Shown here piece by piece: positions 47,046 through 55,391 of a DNA stretch of 64,000 nt. The stretch's first letter is position 1. Each line of letters begins with the position of its first letter. The position numbers were made by a program, and so were the translations under genes. Below the pieces are notes generated by a model. That model searched no databases and was not told where the DNA came from. It was given only the letters and a program-made list of their open reading frames with translations. Origin of the DNA: Bacteroidales bacterium (GTDB lineage Bacteria > Bacteroidota > Bacteroidia > Bacteroidales > WCHB1-69); the NCBI GenBank assembly GCA_024400635.1, contig JAKSMI010000004.1:148340-212339 (forward strand). The letters run 5' to 3'.

Positions 47046-47240
47046 TATCGATATTTTCCCAAAGAAAATTCCCCTCTTTTTTAGGAAGAAGGAAGGGGGA
47101 AGTAATATGAAACACAACAATTTCTTCATAAAGCCATATCATCAACACAAGATAATACATTTATTATCAACAACTTGAAATCCTCCTCCGCAAAAATCGA
47201 CAAAATCTAACTAGGGTGTTGTAGATAAAGAAAAAAATTG

Positions 47241-47248
47241 TATTTTTG
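47241..47248 (+). promoter_or_regulatory. -7 promoter box TATTTTTG for tRNA-Met
   Basis: A TAnnTTTG match followed by C, ending 13 bases before the tRNA. Confidence 0.75.
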
Positions 47249-47261
47249 CAATCTCAAAAAC

Positions 47262-47335
47262 GGCGGGGTAGCTCAGTTGGTTAGAGCGTCGGATTCATAA
47301 CCCGGAGGTCTCGAGTTCAACTCTCGATCCCGCCA
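47262..47335 (+). tRNA. tRNA-Met(CAT), elongator type
   Basis: A 74-base cloverleaf: acceptor GGCGGGG/TCCCGCC, D arm GCTC/GAGC, anticodon loop TTCATAA (CAT), T arm TCGAG/CTCGA with loop TTCAACT, discriminator A. It lacks the initiator's mispaired first base and GGG/CCC anticodon stem. The anticodon stem TCGGA/CCCGG leaves an A-C mismatch next to the loop. A lysidine-modified tRNA-Ile is an alternative identity that cannot be settled by eye. Confidence 0.9.
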
Positions 47336-47337
47336 CA

Positions 47338-47366
47338 GAAAAAGCCTCACATCGTGAGGCTTTTTT
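47338..47366 (+). terminator. rho-independent terminator after tRNA-Met
   Basis: The arms AAGCCTCAC/GTGAGGCTT enclose ATC, with an upstream A run and six T downstream. Confidence 0.85.
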
Positions 47367-47464
47367 GGTATTTTTACCATGTGTCATTTCAAATAACACT
47401 GCACTTTTTCCCATTTTCATTGAGTTTGGCCTCATTTAGTATGAAAAGTGTGTTTCTAAATCGA

Positions 47465-47515
47465 ATAACACGCCTCCGACTAAAAGTCCGCACAACTTAT
47501 AACTGGGGACAGCGT
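47465..47515 (-). repeat. dispersed hairpin repeat A, degenerate inverted copy
   Basis: On the plus strand GACTAAAAGTC, CACAAC and ACTGGGGACAGCGTCTCTGG correspond, in order, to the reverse complement of the 31204 copy (GTCTGAAAGAC, CACAAC, ACCGGGGACGAAGTCTCCGG). Confidence 0.55.
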
Positions 47516-47582
47516 CTCTGGAGATAAATCCGTCAAGAACTGACCAGTGTTCAATTTATCTATCACAAGTTACATTTTTTAC

Positions 47583-47590
47583 TATTTTTG
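47583..47590 (+). promoter_or_regulatory. -7 promoter box TATTTTTG for the lipocalin-like lipoprotein
   Basis: A TAnnTTTG match followed by C, 16 bases before the ATG at 47607. It lies inside the longer open frame from 47547 and so rules out that start. Confidence 0.7.
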
Positions 47591-47606
47591 CAGAAAATAT
47601 TTTACA

Positions 47607-48053
47607 ATGAAAAAGATTATTACCCTACTACTTCTCACCGTCGTCTGCTGCACATCCTGCCGCTACGAGGAAGGTCCTGGCATTAGCTTCACCGCTCCAG
47701 AATACCGCATTATTGCCAACTGGACTCTTGACAAAGTTTACATGAACAACAACCGCATAGAAGAGACTTCCACCATCGCCAATCGTCCTACCAACTACTA
47801 CCAATTTTACAACGATGGTGTGATGGAAGTGCTGACTTTCTACAACAATACCATCCGCTACTCCAACTACGGTTTCTGGTCGTTCCAAGACAATTGTAAA
47901 AGTCTCGCCATAGATTTCAATCTCATCAATAAAAAATACACTTACATTGCTCGACTCAAATACTTAAGCAAGCAACAGATGATTTACGAATACGATGATG
48001 AATCTGGCAACCACTGGCGCCTCGAATTCTCTTGCTATTCCCGTGTCAACTAA
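47607..48053 (+). CDS. lipocalin-like lipoprotein
   Basis: The product has 148 residues from the ATG at 47607, with a lipoprotein signal ending VCCTSC (Cys 18). The mature part has the Bacteroidetes lipocalin-like pattern: a first strand with a conserved Trp (IIANWTLDKVYMNN), successive short beta strands (NYYQFYNDGVMEVLTFY, YGFWSF) and a last strand HWRLEFSCYS. Ligand and role unknown. It ends seven bases before the convergent phosphofructokinase gene. Confidence 0.75.
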   Translation: MKKIITLLLLTVVCCTSCRYEEGPGISFTAPEYRIIANWTLDKVYMNNNRIEETSTIANRPTNYYQFYNDGVMEVLTFYNNTIRYSNYGFWSFQDNCKSLAIDFNLINKKYTYIARLKYLSKQQMIYEYDDESGNHWRLEFSCYSRVN

Positions 48054-48060
48054 TTGGCTG

Positions 48061-49158
48061 TTAGTCGCCCAGCGACATGCCGATGCGACGAGCCGTGTGA
48101 ATGAGGAAATCCTTATCTGGATTGACCAAGTGCGGTTCTTTAAGAGCTTCTTCAATAGGCACATACGAAATATTTGGCTGACGATAAGTCACCAAGTTTC
48201 CATATTTACCATCTCTTACCAATTCAAATGCTTTCACACCGAATTCGGTCGCTAAAATACGGTCAAAAGCGATAGGTGTACCACCACGCTGCAAGTGGCC
48301 CAAAGTGGTTACACGCACATCATGTTCTATACCCAAATCCAACAATTCATGCTTCAGCTTTTCACCAACGCCACCCAATTTGATGTGTCTGTCGCCAATG
48401 GCTGTCGGATCCGTCCCCGTGACTTTGCCATCCAGAGCCTTGGCACCTTCGGCAATGACGATATTACAGAACCCCATGCCATGCTGGTAACGAGTTTCAA
48501 TTTTCTCGACAATCTTATGCGGATCATATGGAATTTCAGGGATGATGCAGACTTCCGCGCCACCAGCGATAGCCGTGTGCAAGGCAATCCAACCAGCATC
48601 TCGTCCCATCACTTCCATAATGAAAACGCGATTATGACTTTCGGCTGTCGTTACAATCTTATCGAAACATTCTGTGGCTATCTGTACCGCCGTCTGAAAA
48701 CCGAAAGTAAAGTCGGTAGATGACAAGTCATTATCGATGGTTTTGGGAACACCAACGACATTAATTCCAATCTTGCTAAGCCCCAAAGAAATAGCTTGGG
48801 AGCCGTCGCCACCAATGTTAATAACTGCCTCAATGCCAAGTTCTTCCAAACGTTTCTTCATTAATTGAGAGCGATCTTCGACAATCCAACTGCCATCAGC
48901 CTGACGAACAGGGAACTGAAATGGGCCGCCTTTGTTGGTAGTCTTGATGATAGTGCCGCCTTTAACATGCAAACCGGAAACACGCTCTTCCGTCAGTTCC
49001 ACAATCTCTATTTCATCTTTCAATATGCCATTAAAGGATTCGATGCAACCGAAAACCTGCCAACCACCTTCGAGAGCGGCACTTTTCACTATACCACGGA
49101 TTACCGCATTCAATCCCGGACAGTCACCGCCTCCCGTAGCAATCAGTATTTTCTTCAT
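48061..49158 (-). CDS. pfkA: 6-phosphofructokinase
   Basis: The 365-residue enzyme phosphorylates fructose 6-phosphate in glycolysis. It begins with the nucleotide-binding GGGDCPGLNAVIRG (about 9-22) and has GGDGS (about 116) and PKTIDNDL (about 138, catalytic Asp). Gly in GGDGS favours ATP over pyrophosphate as donor. Lys in PKTIDND, rather than the Gly of the bacterial ATP enzyme, is seen in the PPi and mixed 'group III' branches, so ATP use is likely but not certain. It is divergent from the 2-hydroxyacid dehydrogenase gene. Confidence 0.92.
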   Translation of the reverse strand: MKKILIATGGGDCPGLNAVIRGIVKSAALEGGWQVFGCIESFNGILKDEIEIVELTEERVSGLHVKGGTIIKTTNKGGPFQFPVRQADGSWIVEDRSQLMKKRLEELGIEAVINIGGDGSQAISLGLSKIGINVVGVPKTIDNDLSSTDFTFGFQTAVQIATECFDKIVTTAESHNRVFIMEVMGRDAGWIALHTAIAGGAEVCIIPEIPYDPHKIVEKIETRYQHGMGFCNIVIAEGAKALDGKVTGTDPTAIGDRHIKLGGVGEKLKHELLDLGIEHDVRVTTLGHLQRGGTPIAFDRILATEFGVKAFELVRDGKYGNLVTYRQPNISYVPIEEALKEPHLVNPDKDFLIHTARRIGMSLGD

Positions 49159-49234
49159 AATATTTTGATTTTCAAATAATTAATATAAATAATAATTATA
49201 AAACAAAACAGAATGATTGGTAAAAATCAATTGG

Positions 49235-49242
49235 CAAAGATA
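49235..49242 (-). promoter_or_regulatory. -7 promoter box TATCTTTG for pfkA
   Basis: A minus-strand TAnnTTTG match followed by C, 76 bases before the pfkA ATG, and only 13 bases from the opposing box at 49256. Confidence 0.65.
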
Positions 49243-49255
49243 CCAAAAAAAGATG

Positions 49256-49263
49256 TACTTTTG
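49256..49263 (+). promoter_or_regulatory. -7 promoter box TACTTTTG for the 2-hydroxyacid dehydrogenase
   Basis: A TAnnTTTG match followed by C. It ends only 11 bases before the ATG at 49275, so the messenger would have a leader of just a few bases. Confidence 0.7.
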
Positions 49264-49274
49264 CAAAAAAAATT

Positions 49275-50225
49275 ATGCCCACCATATTGATTGTTGACAA
49301 GGTTCATCCGATGCTTGCTGAAACATTGGGAAAAAGCGGATTCGATTGCCGCACCGACCGCGACATGACTTACGACAAATTCATTGCATTGCCCGATAAT
49401 ATTGACGGCCTGGTCATTCGCAGCCGTTTCGAAGTAGACAAGGCCATCATCGATTCCAAGCCCCATCTTCGCTTCATCATCCGAATAGGTTCTGGCATGG
49501 AAAATATAGACACACAATACGCTGAAAATCACAATATTCGTTGCCACAGCACTCCAGATGGCAATGCTCCCGCCGTGGCAGAACATTGTCTTGCACTACT
49601 TTTGTCGGCATTGCGCCACATCCCCAATGCCAACAATGAAGTGCGTCGTGGTGAATGGTTGAGAGAGGTGAACAAAGGCACTGAACTCGGCTCACGGCGT
49701 GTGGGCATCATCGGCTACGGACACACAGGCCCTGCCTTTGCACGCCTGCTGAAAGCCCTGGGATGCGATGTTATTTGCCACGACCGCTACAAGCAGAATT
49801 ATGGTGACGAAAATGCCAAAGAAGCTTCGCTTGATGAAATTTTAAGCACCTGTAGTATCATTTCACTTCATATCAATTATACTCCTGAAAACCACCATTT
49901 TATAAATAAAGAACTCATAGAGAAAGCACAACAGCCTTTCATCTTCATCAATAGTTCTCGTGGCTCAGCCGTCAACACCGCAGACCTGATAGACGCCCTT
50001 GACAATGGGAAAATAAGCTGCGCATGCCTCGATGTTCTTGAGTTTGAATCAACACGCCTAAAAATTCCACCGAAAGAACAATGGCCAGCCGACTTGCAGC
50101 GCTTAGCCAAGATGGGAAACGTCATTCTGACGCCTCACGTGGGCGGTCAGACCCTTGAATCCGAACTCAGACATGCCGAACTGGCAGTGAAAATCATTCA
50201 AGAATACTACCAAGAAACCATTTGA
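49275..50225 (+). CDS. D-2-hydroxyacid dehydrogenase, phosphoglycerate dehydrogenase-like
   Basis: The 316-residue NAD-dependent enzyme has the Rossmann motif VGIIGYGHTGPAFARLLKAL (about 145) and the catalytic triad Arg in NSSRGSAV (about 225), Glu in CLDVLEFES (about 255) and His in TPHVGGQT (about 288). There is no ACT or other regulatory domain, as in short 3-phosphoglycerate dehydrogenases of this phylum, which start serine synthesis. Other 2-hydroxyacids remain possible substrates. Neighbours are pfkA (divergent) and GAPDH (downstream). Confidence 0.88.
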   Translation: MPTILIVDKVHPMLAETLGKSGFDCRTDRDMTYDKFIALPDNIDGLVIRSRFEVDKAIIDSKPHLRFIIRIGSGMENIDTQYAENHNIRCHSTPDGNAPAVAEHCLALLLSALRHIPNANNEVRRGEWLREVNKGTELGSRRVGIIGYGHTGPAFARLLKALGCDVICHDRYKQNYGDENAKEASLDEILSTCSIISLHINYTPENHHFINKELIEKAQQPFIFINSSRGSAVNTADLIDALDNGKISCACLDVLEFESTRLKIPPKEQWPADLQRLAKMGNVILTPHVGGQTLESELRHAELAVKIIQEYYQETI

Positions 50226-50236
50226 GAAAAATTTCG

Positions 50237-50244
50237 TATTTTTG
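50237..50244 (+). promoter_or_regulatory. -7 promoter box TATTTTTG for the GAPDH-dikinase operon
   Basis: A TAnnTTTG match 52 bases before the GAPDH ATG. Confidence 0.65.
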
Positions 50245-50296
50245 TTAATTATTTTTTTGTACAGATTAAGACTAAATTATAGAACAACATAGAACT

Positions 50297-51298
50297 ATGA
50301 AAATCGGCATTAACGGATTTGGAAGAATTGGGAAAATGGTTTTCCGCCTGGCTGAAAACGATCCTTTCATAGAAATCACACACATCAATGACAAGATGGA
50401 CACACGGCTGATGGCACACCTGCTGAAATATGACAGCATCCACGGCCGTTTCGACGCAAACATCGACTTTGACGATAATCATCTCATCGTCAACAATCGC
50501 AAAATATTGGTAACCAATCAAATGCAACCGGGCGATATTCCATGGGAGCAAACTGGCGTTGAGTACGTCATCGATTCTTCAGGGCGTTTCAAGACCGGCC
50601 CCCTACTCACCCCACACATCCGCGGAAGCGTCAAACGAGTCATCTTGAGCTGCCCACCCGATGATGCCAGCATCGAACGCACAGTCGTGATGGGCGTTAA
50701 CGAGAGAACCATCACCGACAGTGATCGCATCATCTCGAATGCCTCATGCACCACCAACTGCATCGCTGTGGCCATCAAAGTTATCAACGATGAGTTCGGC
50801 ATGAAGCGGGGCTTTATGAACACGGTACATCCAACCACCAACAACCAAAACCTGCAAGACGGTTTTCACAGCGACTATCGCAGGGCAAGATCTGCCATGG
50901 CGAACATCATTCCCACCACTTCAAGTGCCGTGCGCGCCACCCAGCTGGTAATCCCTGAAATGGCACGCATCTTCGACGGTTTCGCCACCCGCGTTCCCGT
51001 TGCCGACTGCTCCTTTGTAGAGCTGACAGCAGAACTGCACCAAGACGTGACCCCACGAGAAATTCGCGACGCTTTCCGCCACCACGCCGAAACAGACCTG
51101 AAAAAATACTTGGAATATACCGAAGATCCCATCGTCAGCAGCGACGTGACCAACAACCCACACTCCGCCATTTTCGACGCCATCAGCACCAAAGTCATCG
51201 GCGGAAACCTTATCCAACTGCTCGTTTGGTACGACAACGAATACGGCTACTCATCACGAATCATCGACCTCATTAAATATTGCAACAGCTATGAATAA
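50297..51298 (+). CDS. gap: glyceraldehyde-3-phosphate dehydrogenase
   Basis: The 333-residue type I enzyme has the NAD-binding MKIGINGFGRIGKMVFRLAE start, catalytic Cys in SNASCTTNCIA (about 151) and the ordering RVPVADCSFVELTAEL and WYDNEYGYSSR near the C terminus. The catalytic His is kept, but its surroundings read VHPTTNNQ rather than the usual VHSYTATQ or VHAYTGDQ, marking a divergent paralogue. The last eight bases overlap the start of the next gene, so translation of the two is probably coupled. Confidence 0.93.
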   Translation: MKIGINGFGRIGKMVFRLAENDPFIEITHINDKMDTRLMAHLLKYDSIHGRFDANIDFDDNHLIVNNRKILVTNQMQPGDIPWEQTGVEYVIDSSGRFKTGPLLTPHIRGSVKRVILSCPPDDASIERTVVMGVNERTITDSDRIISNASCTTNCIAVAIKVINDEFGMKRGFMNTVHPTTNNQNLQDGFHSDYRRARSAMANIIPTTSSAVRATQLVIPEMARIFDGFATRVPVADCSFVELTAELHQDVTPREIRDAFRHHAETDLKKYLEYTEDPIVSSDVTNNPHSAIFDAISTKVIGGNLIQLLVWYDNEYGYSSRIIDLIKYCNSYE

Positions 51299-54200
51299 TG
51301 AAATGATTAAATCGCAGGCTCTTGAAGCGAACCTGTCAAGAACCCAAAACATGCCCTACACCATTCCTGAAAAACATCAGTGGTTTATGGCTCTTTCCGA
51401 TAATTACTGGGGAATTCACAAACGAATCACAGATTTCTTCAACGAATACCACCACCCTTTTTCAAATCGGAAAGAAATTGTCAACCAGTTGGTGAGTGTT
51501 ACCATTTCAGATTTCTGGCTTTACAAAGAACTCCCCGAAGACAACAAGGAAAAAGCTCTGCAAATCATCTTCGACATCTATAAAGAATTATTGCAGAAAC
51601 AATTGGCCGATGATTTATGCAAACAACTAATCTACACATACTTAGATTTCTTTAGCAATGCATACGAAACATTGGAGAACTCTCATTTCGCTAATGATTT
51701 CATTCAAATGCTCAATGATAATTTTGAAGCAAACCGATTCAGTTATCTCTATAATGTCGGCCATTTCAAGAAAAAATTGAAAAAAGCCGCACAAAATGAA
51801 GCAACAGCCGCCGCAACATTGGATTTCTTCCGTAAACTGCTCCGAGATAATGTCCTTTTCTGGGAAGAAAGCACCCAGATTGAGCAATGGTATGAAAAAA
51901 ATCGCAACAAAATGTCAAAAGACTACAGCGATGCCCTAAAACCATTGGGAAAATCTTTGTATTCTGACTATTATGAAAAAATCGATGAGGCAAGCAGTTT
52001 TGAAGAACTTACCCAATACGCTTTCACTTTTGCCGACATTATCGAAGCCTACAAAAAAGAAATCGAAATCTTTGACAAAGCCAGCGAGCAATTCTGTTAC
52101 ATTTTCTATCTTCTTCATCTTCCAGGAGTTAAATATCATAGAGAATATCTTCTGATTGAATTGAACAAGGTCATCAAACGTATCAGCAACGAATTGGATG
52201 AAGACCAGTGCATAGAATCAATGAACGAATTGTTCGAGCAGTTCGAGGATTTCAAAGAAAGCCATATCAACCTGATTTTGGATTCAATTTTGACATTAGG
52301 CAAAGAAATCATCAATACGAAGAACAACAATCTGATTCATTATTTAGAAAAGAAAATCATTGCTTTCGGCTTTGTAACCCCGGGCATCACGTATATGACG
52401 AACGACTGGGAGCTGAAGGTCAACCCGTGCCACGTGAAAAACATCCGCGTTTGGTTGGATTTAATTGAACACGATCCCGAAACCATGCAGCGTTTGCTTG
52501 CCGCCTTGATTATCAATCTGCGCGTTGGAGGTATCTTCATTTTTGACACGGATTTCTTCCAGAAAGATATCACAAAGCTGTTAAATGCCAGAATATCACC
52601 AATTTACAAGCAGACCAAGCAGTTGGCACGAATTTTTCCCGTCTATTTCAACGAAATCGGCGCAGAAGGCGTGTTAAGGGACGTTTCCACGAAAATCGAC
52701 GAACTCTCGCACCGCAACGACAAACTCATTCACTTCCTCAGAAAACAAATTCATACCGAAGGCAACAATTCCCACATTCAAATCACACTTGATGTCATAT
52801 ATTTCTGGAAAGATTTGAACATGAAGCATCTAGAGAAGATTTTGCCTCAGAATGTCTATTCCTTAGTCGATCCTAAGGGCATTTGGGTAAAAGGTGTTCA
52901 CGAGGTGCTGAATCAGTTGCTGGATAAGAATAATCTTAGCGTTGAACAACTCATCGAAAAAAAGAAGGACGAAGTTGAAGAACTGATAAAAACCGTTGAT
53001 CACAACAACGAAACCGACATTAAACGCGTATGTCTGATCATTGAACTTTATCAGCTCTTAAAAGAAAAATACATCTTCGATTCCACCGATATCATCAACA
53101 TTCTGAAGAAATACTATTTTGTTGACAAAGAAGACATTGACAAACTTGAGATGTTGTTGGATAAAGATGAGCCCGTTGCCACGTTGAAGCACATTTTCTC
53201 GTTGATGAAGAAACTCAATGACATTATTTTTGATGAAAAGAAGAGTGAAGGTTGGGAAAACGTGTTCTACAAACGCCACATTGCGTTTGGCATTCCTTCA
53301 ATGTACGGCTATTACAAAGAAGTGAAATTTGATGCTTTGGGACTGACTTTCCGTCTGGAACGCATCGCATCGGTATTGGTTAAACGCATCATCATGGGCA
53401 TCAATACCGAATTCTTCACGCTGAAAGTTTTCAAGGAAATCTGCGACATCATCAAGTTGCTGCGCGACGGTCTGAGTTTGGACGGCATCCACGACCAAAG
53501 TTTCGACTCCAACCTGCAGATGCTGGAATACAGCTTAACTTCCGGATGTTTTACCATCGATCAGTATATCAACATCTTCCAATTCATGGAAGGCAGCATC
53601 AAGGAAATCATCAACAACTATTTCATCAGACCTTACGATATGCTGCTTAAGACCATCATTCCGCAGCAACAGCCTGAAATCACGGATAAGTATATGATGA
53701 AAAAGACGATTGCTCAAAAGTCTGAGGTTTTCTACCGCGAATTGCTATCATCAGCATTCATCATCCAGCAACTTGACAATTTCATGGGCGACATCTTGAA
53801 CAATCTGCGCAAGCAGGTCAATGTTCTCACCTCCGATGAGGCCCGCGACATCATGACCTACGACCAGAAACTGGCCATCAGTCCTCTGTACAAAGAAACG
53901 CCACTCATTGACAATCAAGTATTTATTGGTTCAAAAGCATATTATCTAAAGAAATTGTATTTGAACAACTACCCTGTACCTCCCGGATTCATTATCACGA
54001 CGGAAATTTTCAGACGTATCAAATCCATTCTGAAAGTCGAATCCATCAACAATGAATTGGATGTGATGATTAAGCATCATCTGACAAAGATTGAAAAAAT
54101 TACGGGATGTACTTTTGGCGACCCGCACAATCCGTTACTGCTGAGCGTGCGTTCAGGTTCTGCCATTTCCATGCCTGGTGCCATGAACACTTTCCTCAAT

Positions 54201-55391
54201 GTCGGTCTGAACGATGAAATCACAGAAGAATTGAGCAAGCAAGACAATTACGGCTGGACTTCCTGGGACTGTTACCGACGTTTGTTGCAGACCTGGGGAA
54301 TGTCGTACGGATTGGAACGCGACGATTTTGACCAAATCATTCTGGATTACAAGAAAAAATACAATGTAGCTCAGAAAATCGGTTTCACGCCAGCAAACAT
54401 GCGTGAAATTGCCTTTGCCTACAAGCAATTACTGATTGACAACGGCATTCATTTCGAAGAAGATCCCTATATGCAATTGAAAATTGCCATCATATCTGTT
54501 TTCGATTCTTGGAATTCGCCGCGTGCCAAGGTATACCGAGAACACATGCACATTGCCAACGAATGGGGAACAGCCGTCATCGTTCAGAAAATGGTATTTG
54601 GCAACATCCACCGCGAATCCGGTTCCGGGGTTTTGTTCACCCGCGATATCAAGAGCAACCGGTCGGCTATCAGTCTCAACGGCGACTTTTCATTCTTAAG
54701 CCAGGGCGAAGACATTGTCGGCGGTTTGGTCAACACCTTACCCATCAGCGAAGCTCAACGCGAGCGCAGCTATAAGAATGCCCCATTCTCACTCGAAAGC
54801 CACTACCCCGACATCTTCAACAAATTGAAAGAAGTCACCAAGCGAATGATTGAGAAAGACGGTTTCATCCATCAAGAAATTGAATTCACCTTTGAGACGG
54901 CAGATGCTGATGGGCTGTACATTTTGCAGACAAGAAACATGGTGGCTGTCAAGCAAAGCGGTGTCGAAGTTTTCGCCACGCCAAGAGAAAACATGGAGAA
55001 AGTCGGCAGTGGCATTGGCATTGGCAAGGGAGTGCTCAACGGCATCATTGTCTTCGACAAAGAGGACATCGAAAAGATTAAGAGTGACCCAGAAAATGAA
55101 AAACAACTGGTTTTGGTACGCCCCGACACAGTGCCCGACGACATTGAGTTGATATTCGAGTGCGACGGCCTGTTAACCGCCCGTGGTGGTGCAACATCTC
55201 ACGCCGCCGTAACCGCATCTTCGTTAGGAAAAATCTGTGTCGTCAACTGTGACGCACTGATGGTCAACGATTTAGAAAAAACCTGCAGCATCAATGGCAC
55301 AAAATTCAAACTTTTCGATGAAGTAGCCATCGATGGCCAAAATGGCATCATCTACAAAGGATCATATCCAATCATTGTTGACGAGAACTAA
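51291..55391 (+). CDS. PEP/pyruvate-dikinase-like protein lacking the C-terminal barrel
   Basis: The 1366-residue protein has an N-terminal region of about 890 residues, largely helical and unrecognised. An ATP-grasp nucleotide-binding domain of the pyruvate phosphate dikinase type follows (about 890-1215; YPVPPGFIITTEIF, LLSVRSGSAISMPGAMNTFL, ESGSGVLFTRD, ILQTRNM). Next is a phosphohistidine domain with GGATSHAAVTASSLGK (His about 1304). It then ends: the PEP-binding TIM barrel of true dikinases is absent. The phosphoryl group must therefore go to another acceptor, as in glucan-water dikinases or rifampin phosphotransferase. Acceptor unknown. It is translationally coupled to GAPDH and overlaps the convergent higA gene by 20 bases. 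Confidence 0.85.
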   Translation: MNNEMIKSQALEANLSRTQNMPYTIPEKHQWFMALSDNYWGIHKRITDFFNEYHHPFSNRKEIVNQLVSVTISDFWLYKELPEDNKEKALQIIFDIYKELLQKQLADDLCKQLIYTYLDFFSNAYETLENSHFANDFIQMLNDNFEANRFSYLYNVGHFKKKLKKAAQNEATAAATLDFFRKLLRDNVLFWEESTQIEQWYEKNRNKMSKDYSDALKPLGKSLYSDYYEKIDEASSFEELTQYAFTFADIIEAYKKEIEIFDKASEQFCYIFYLLHLPGVKYHREYLLIELNKVIKRISNELDEDQCIESMNELFEQFEDFKESHINLILDSILTLGKEIINTKNNNLIHYLEKKIIAFGFVTPGITYMTNDWELKVNPCHVKNIRVWLDLIEHDPETMQRLLAALIINLRVGGIFIFDTDFFQKDITKLLNARISPIYKQTKQLARIFPVYFNEIGAEGVLRDVSTKIDELSHRNDKLIHFLRKQIHTEGNNSHIQITLDVIYFWKDLNMKHLEKILPQNVYSLVDPKGIWVKGVHEVLNQLLDKNNLSVEQLIEKKKDEVEELIKTVDHNNETDIKRVCLIIELYQLLKEKYIFDSTDIINILKKYYFVDKEDIDKLEMLLDKDEPVATLKHIFSLMKKLNDIIFDEKKSEGWENVFYKRHIAFGIPSMYGYYKEVKFDALGLTFRLERIASVLVKRIIMGINTEFFTLKVFKEICDIIKLLRDGLSLDGIHDQSFDSNLQMLEYSLTSGCFTIDQYINIFQFMEGSIKEIINNYFIRPYDMLLKTIIPQQQPEITDKYMMKKTIAQKSEVFYRELLSSAFIIQQLDNFMGDILNNLRKQVNVLTSDEARDIMTYDQKLAISPLYKETPLIDNQVFIGSKAYYLKKLYLNNYPVPPGFIITTEIFRRIKSILKVESINNELDVMIKHHLTKIEKITGCTFGDPHNPLLLSVRSGSAISMPGAMNTFLNVGLNDEITEELSKQDNYGWTSWDCYRRLLQTWGMSYGLERDDFDQIILDYKKKYNVAQKIGFTPANMREIAFAYKQLLIDNGIHFEEDPYMQLKIAIISVFDSWNSPRAKVYREHMHIANEWGTAVIVQKMVFGNIHRESGSGVLFTRDIKSNRSAISLNGDFSFLSQGEDIVGGLVNTLPISEAQRERSYKNAPFSLESHYPDIFNKLKEVTKRMIEKDGFIHQEIEFTFETADADGLYILQTRNMVAVKQSGVEVFATPRENMEKVGSGIGIGKGVLNGIIVFDKEDIEKIKSDPENEKQLVLVRPDTVPDDIELIFECDGLLTARGGATSHAAVTASSLGKICVVNCDALMVNDLEKTCSINGTKFKLFDEVAIDGQNGIIYKGSYPIIVDEN

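Noticed and set aside
47262..47335. Initiator tRNA-fMet
   Set aside because: Position 1-72 is paired and the anticodon stem lacks the three G-C pairs of initiators.
51291..55391. Annotation as pyruvate phosphate dikinase or PEP synthase
   Set aside because: The PEP/pyruvate-binding barrel is absent and the long N-terminal region does not fit either enzyme.
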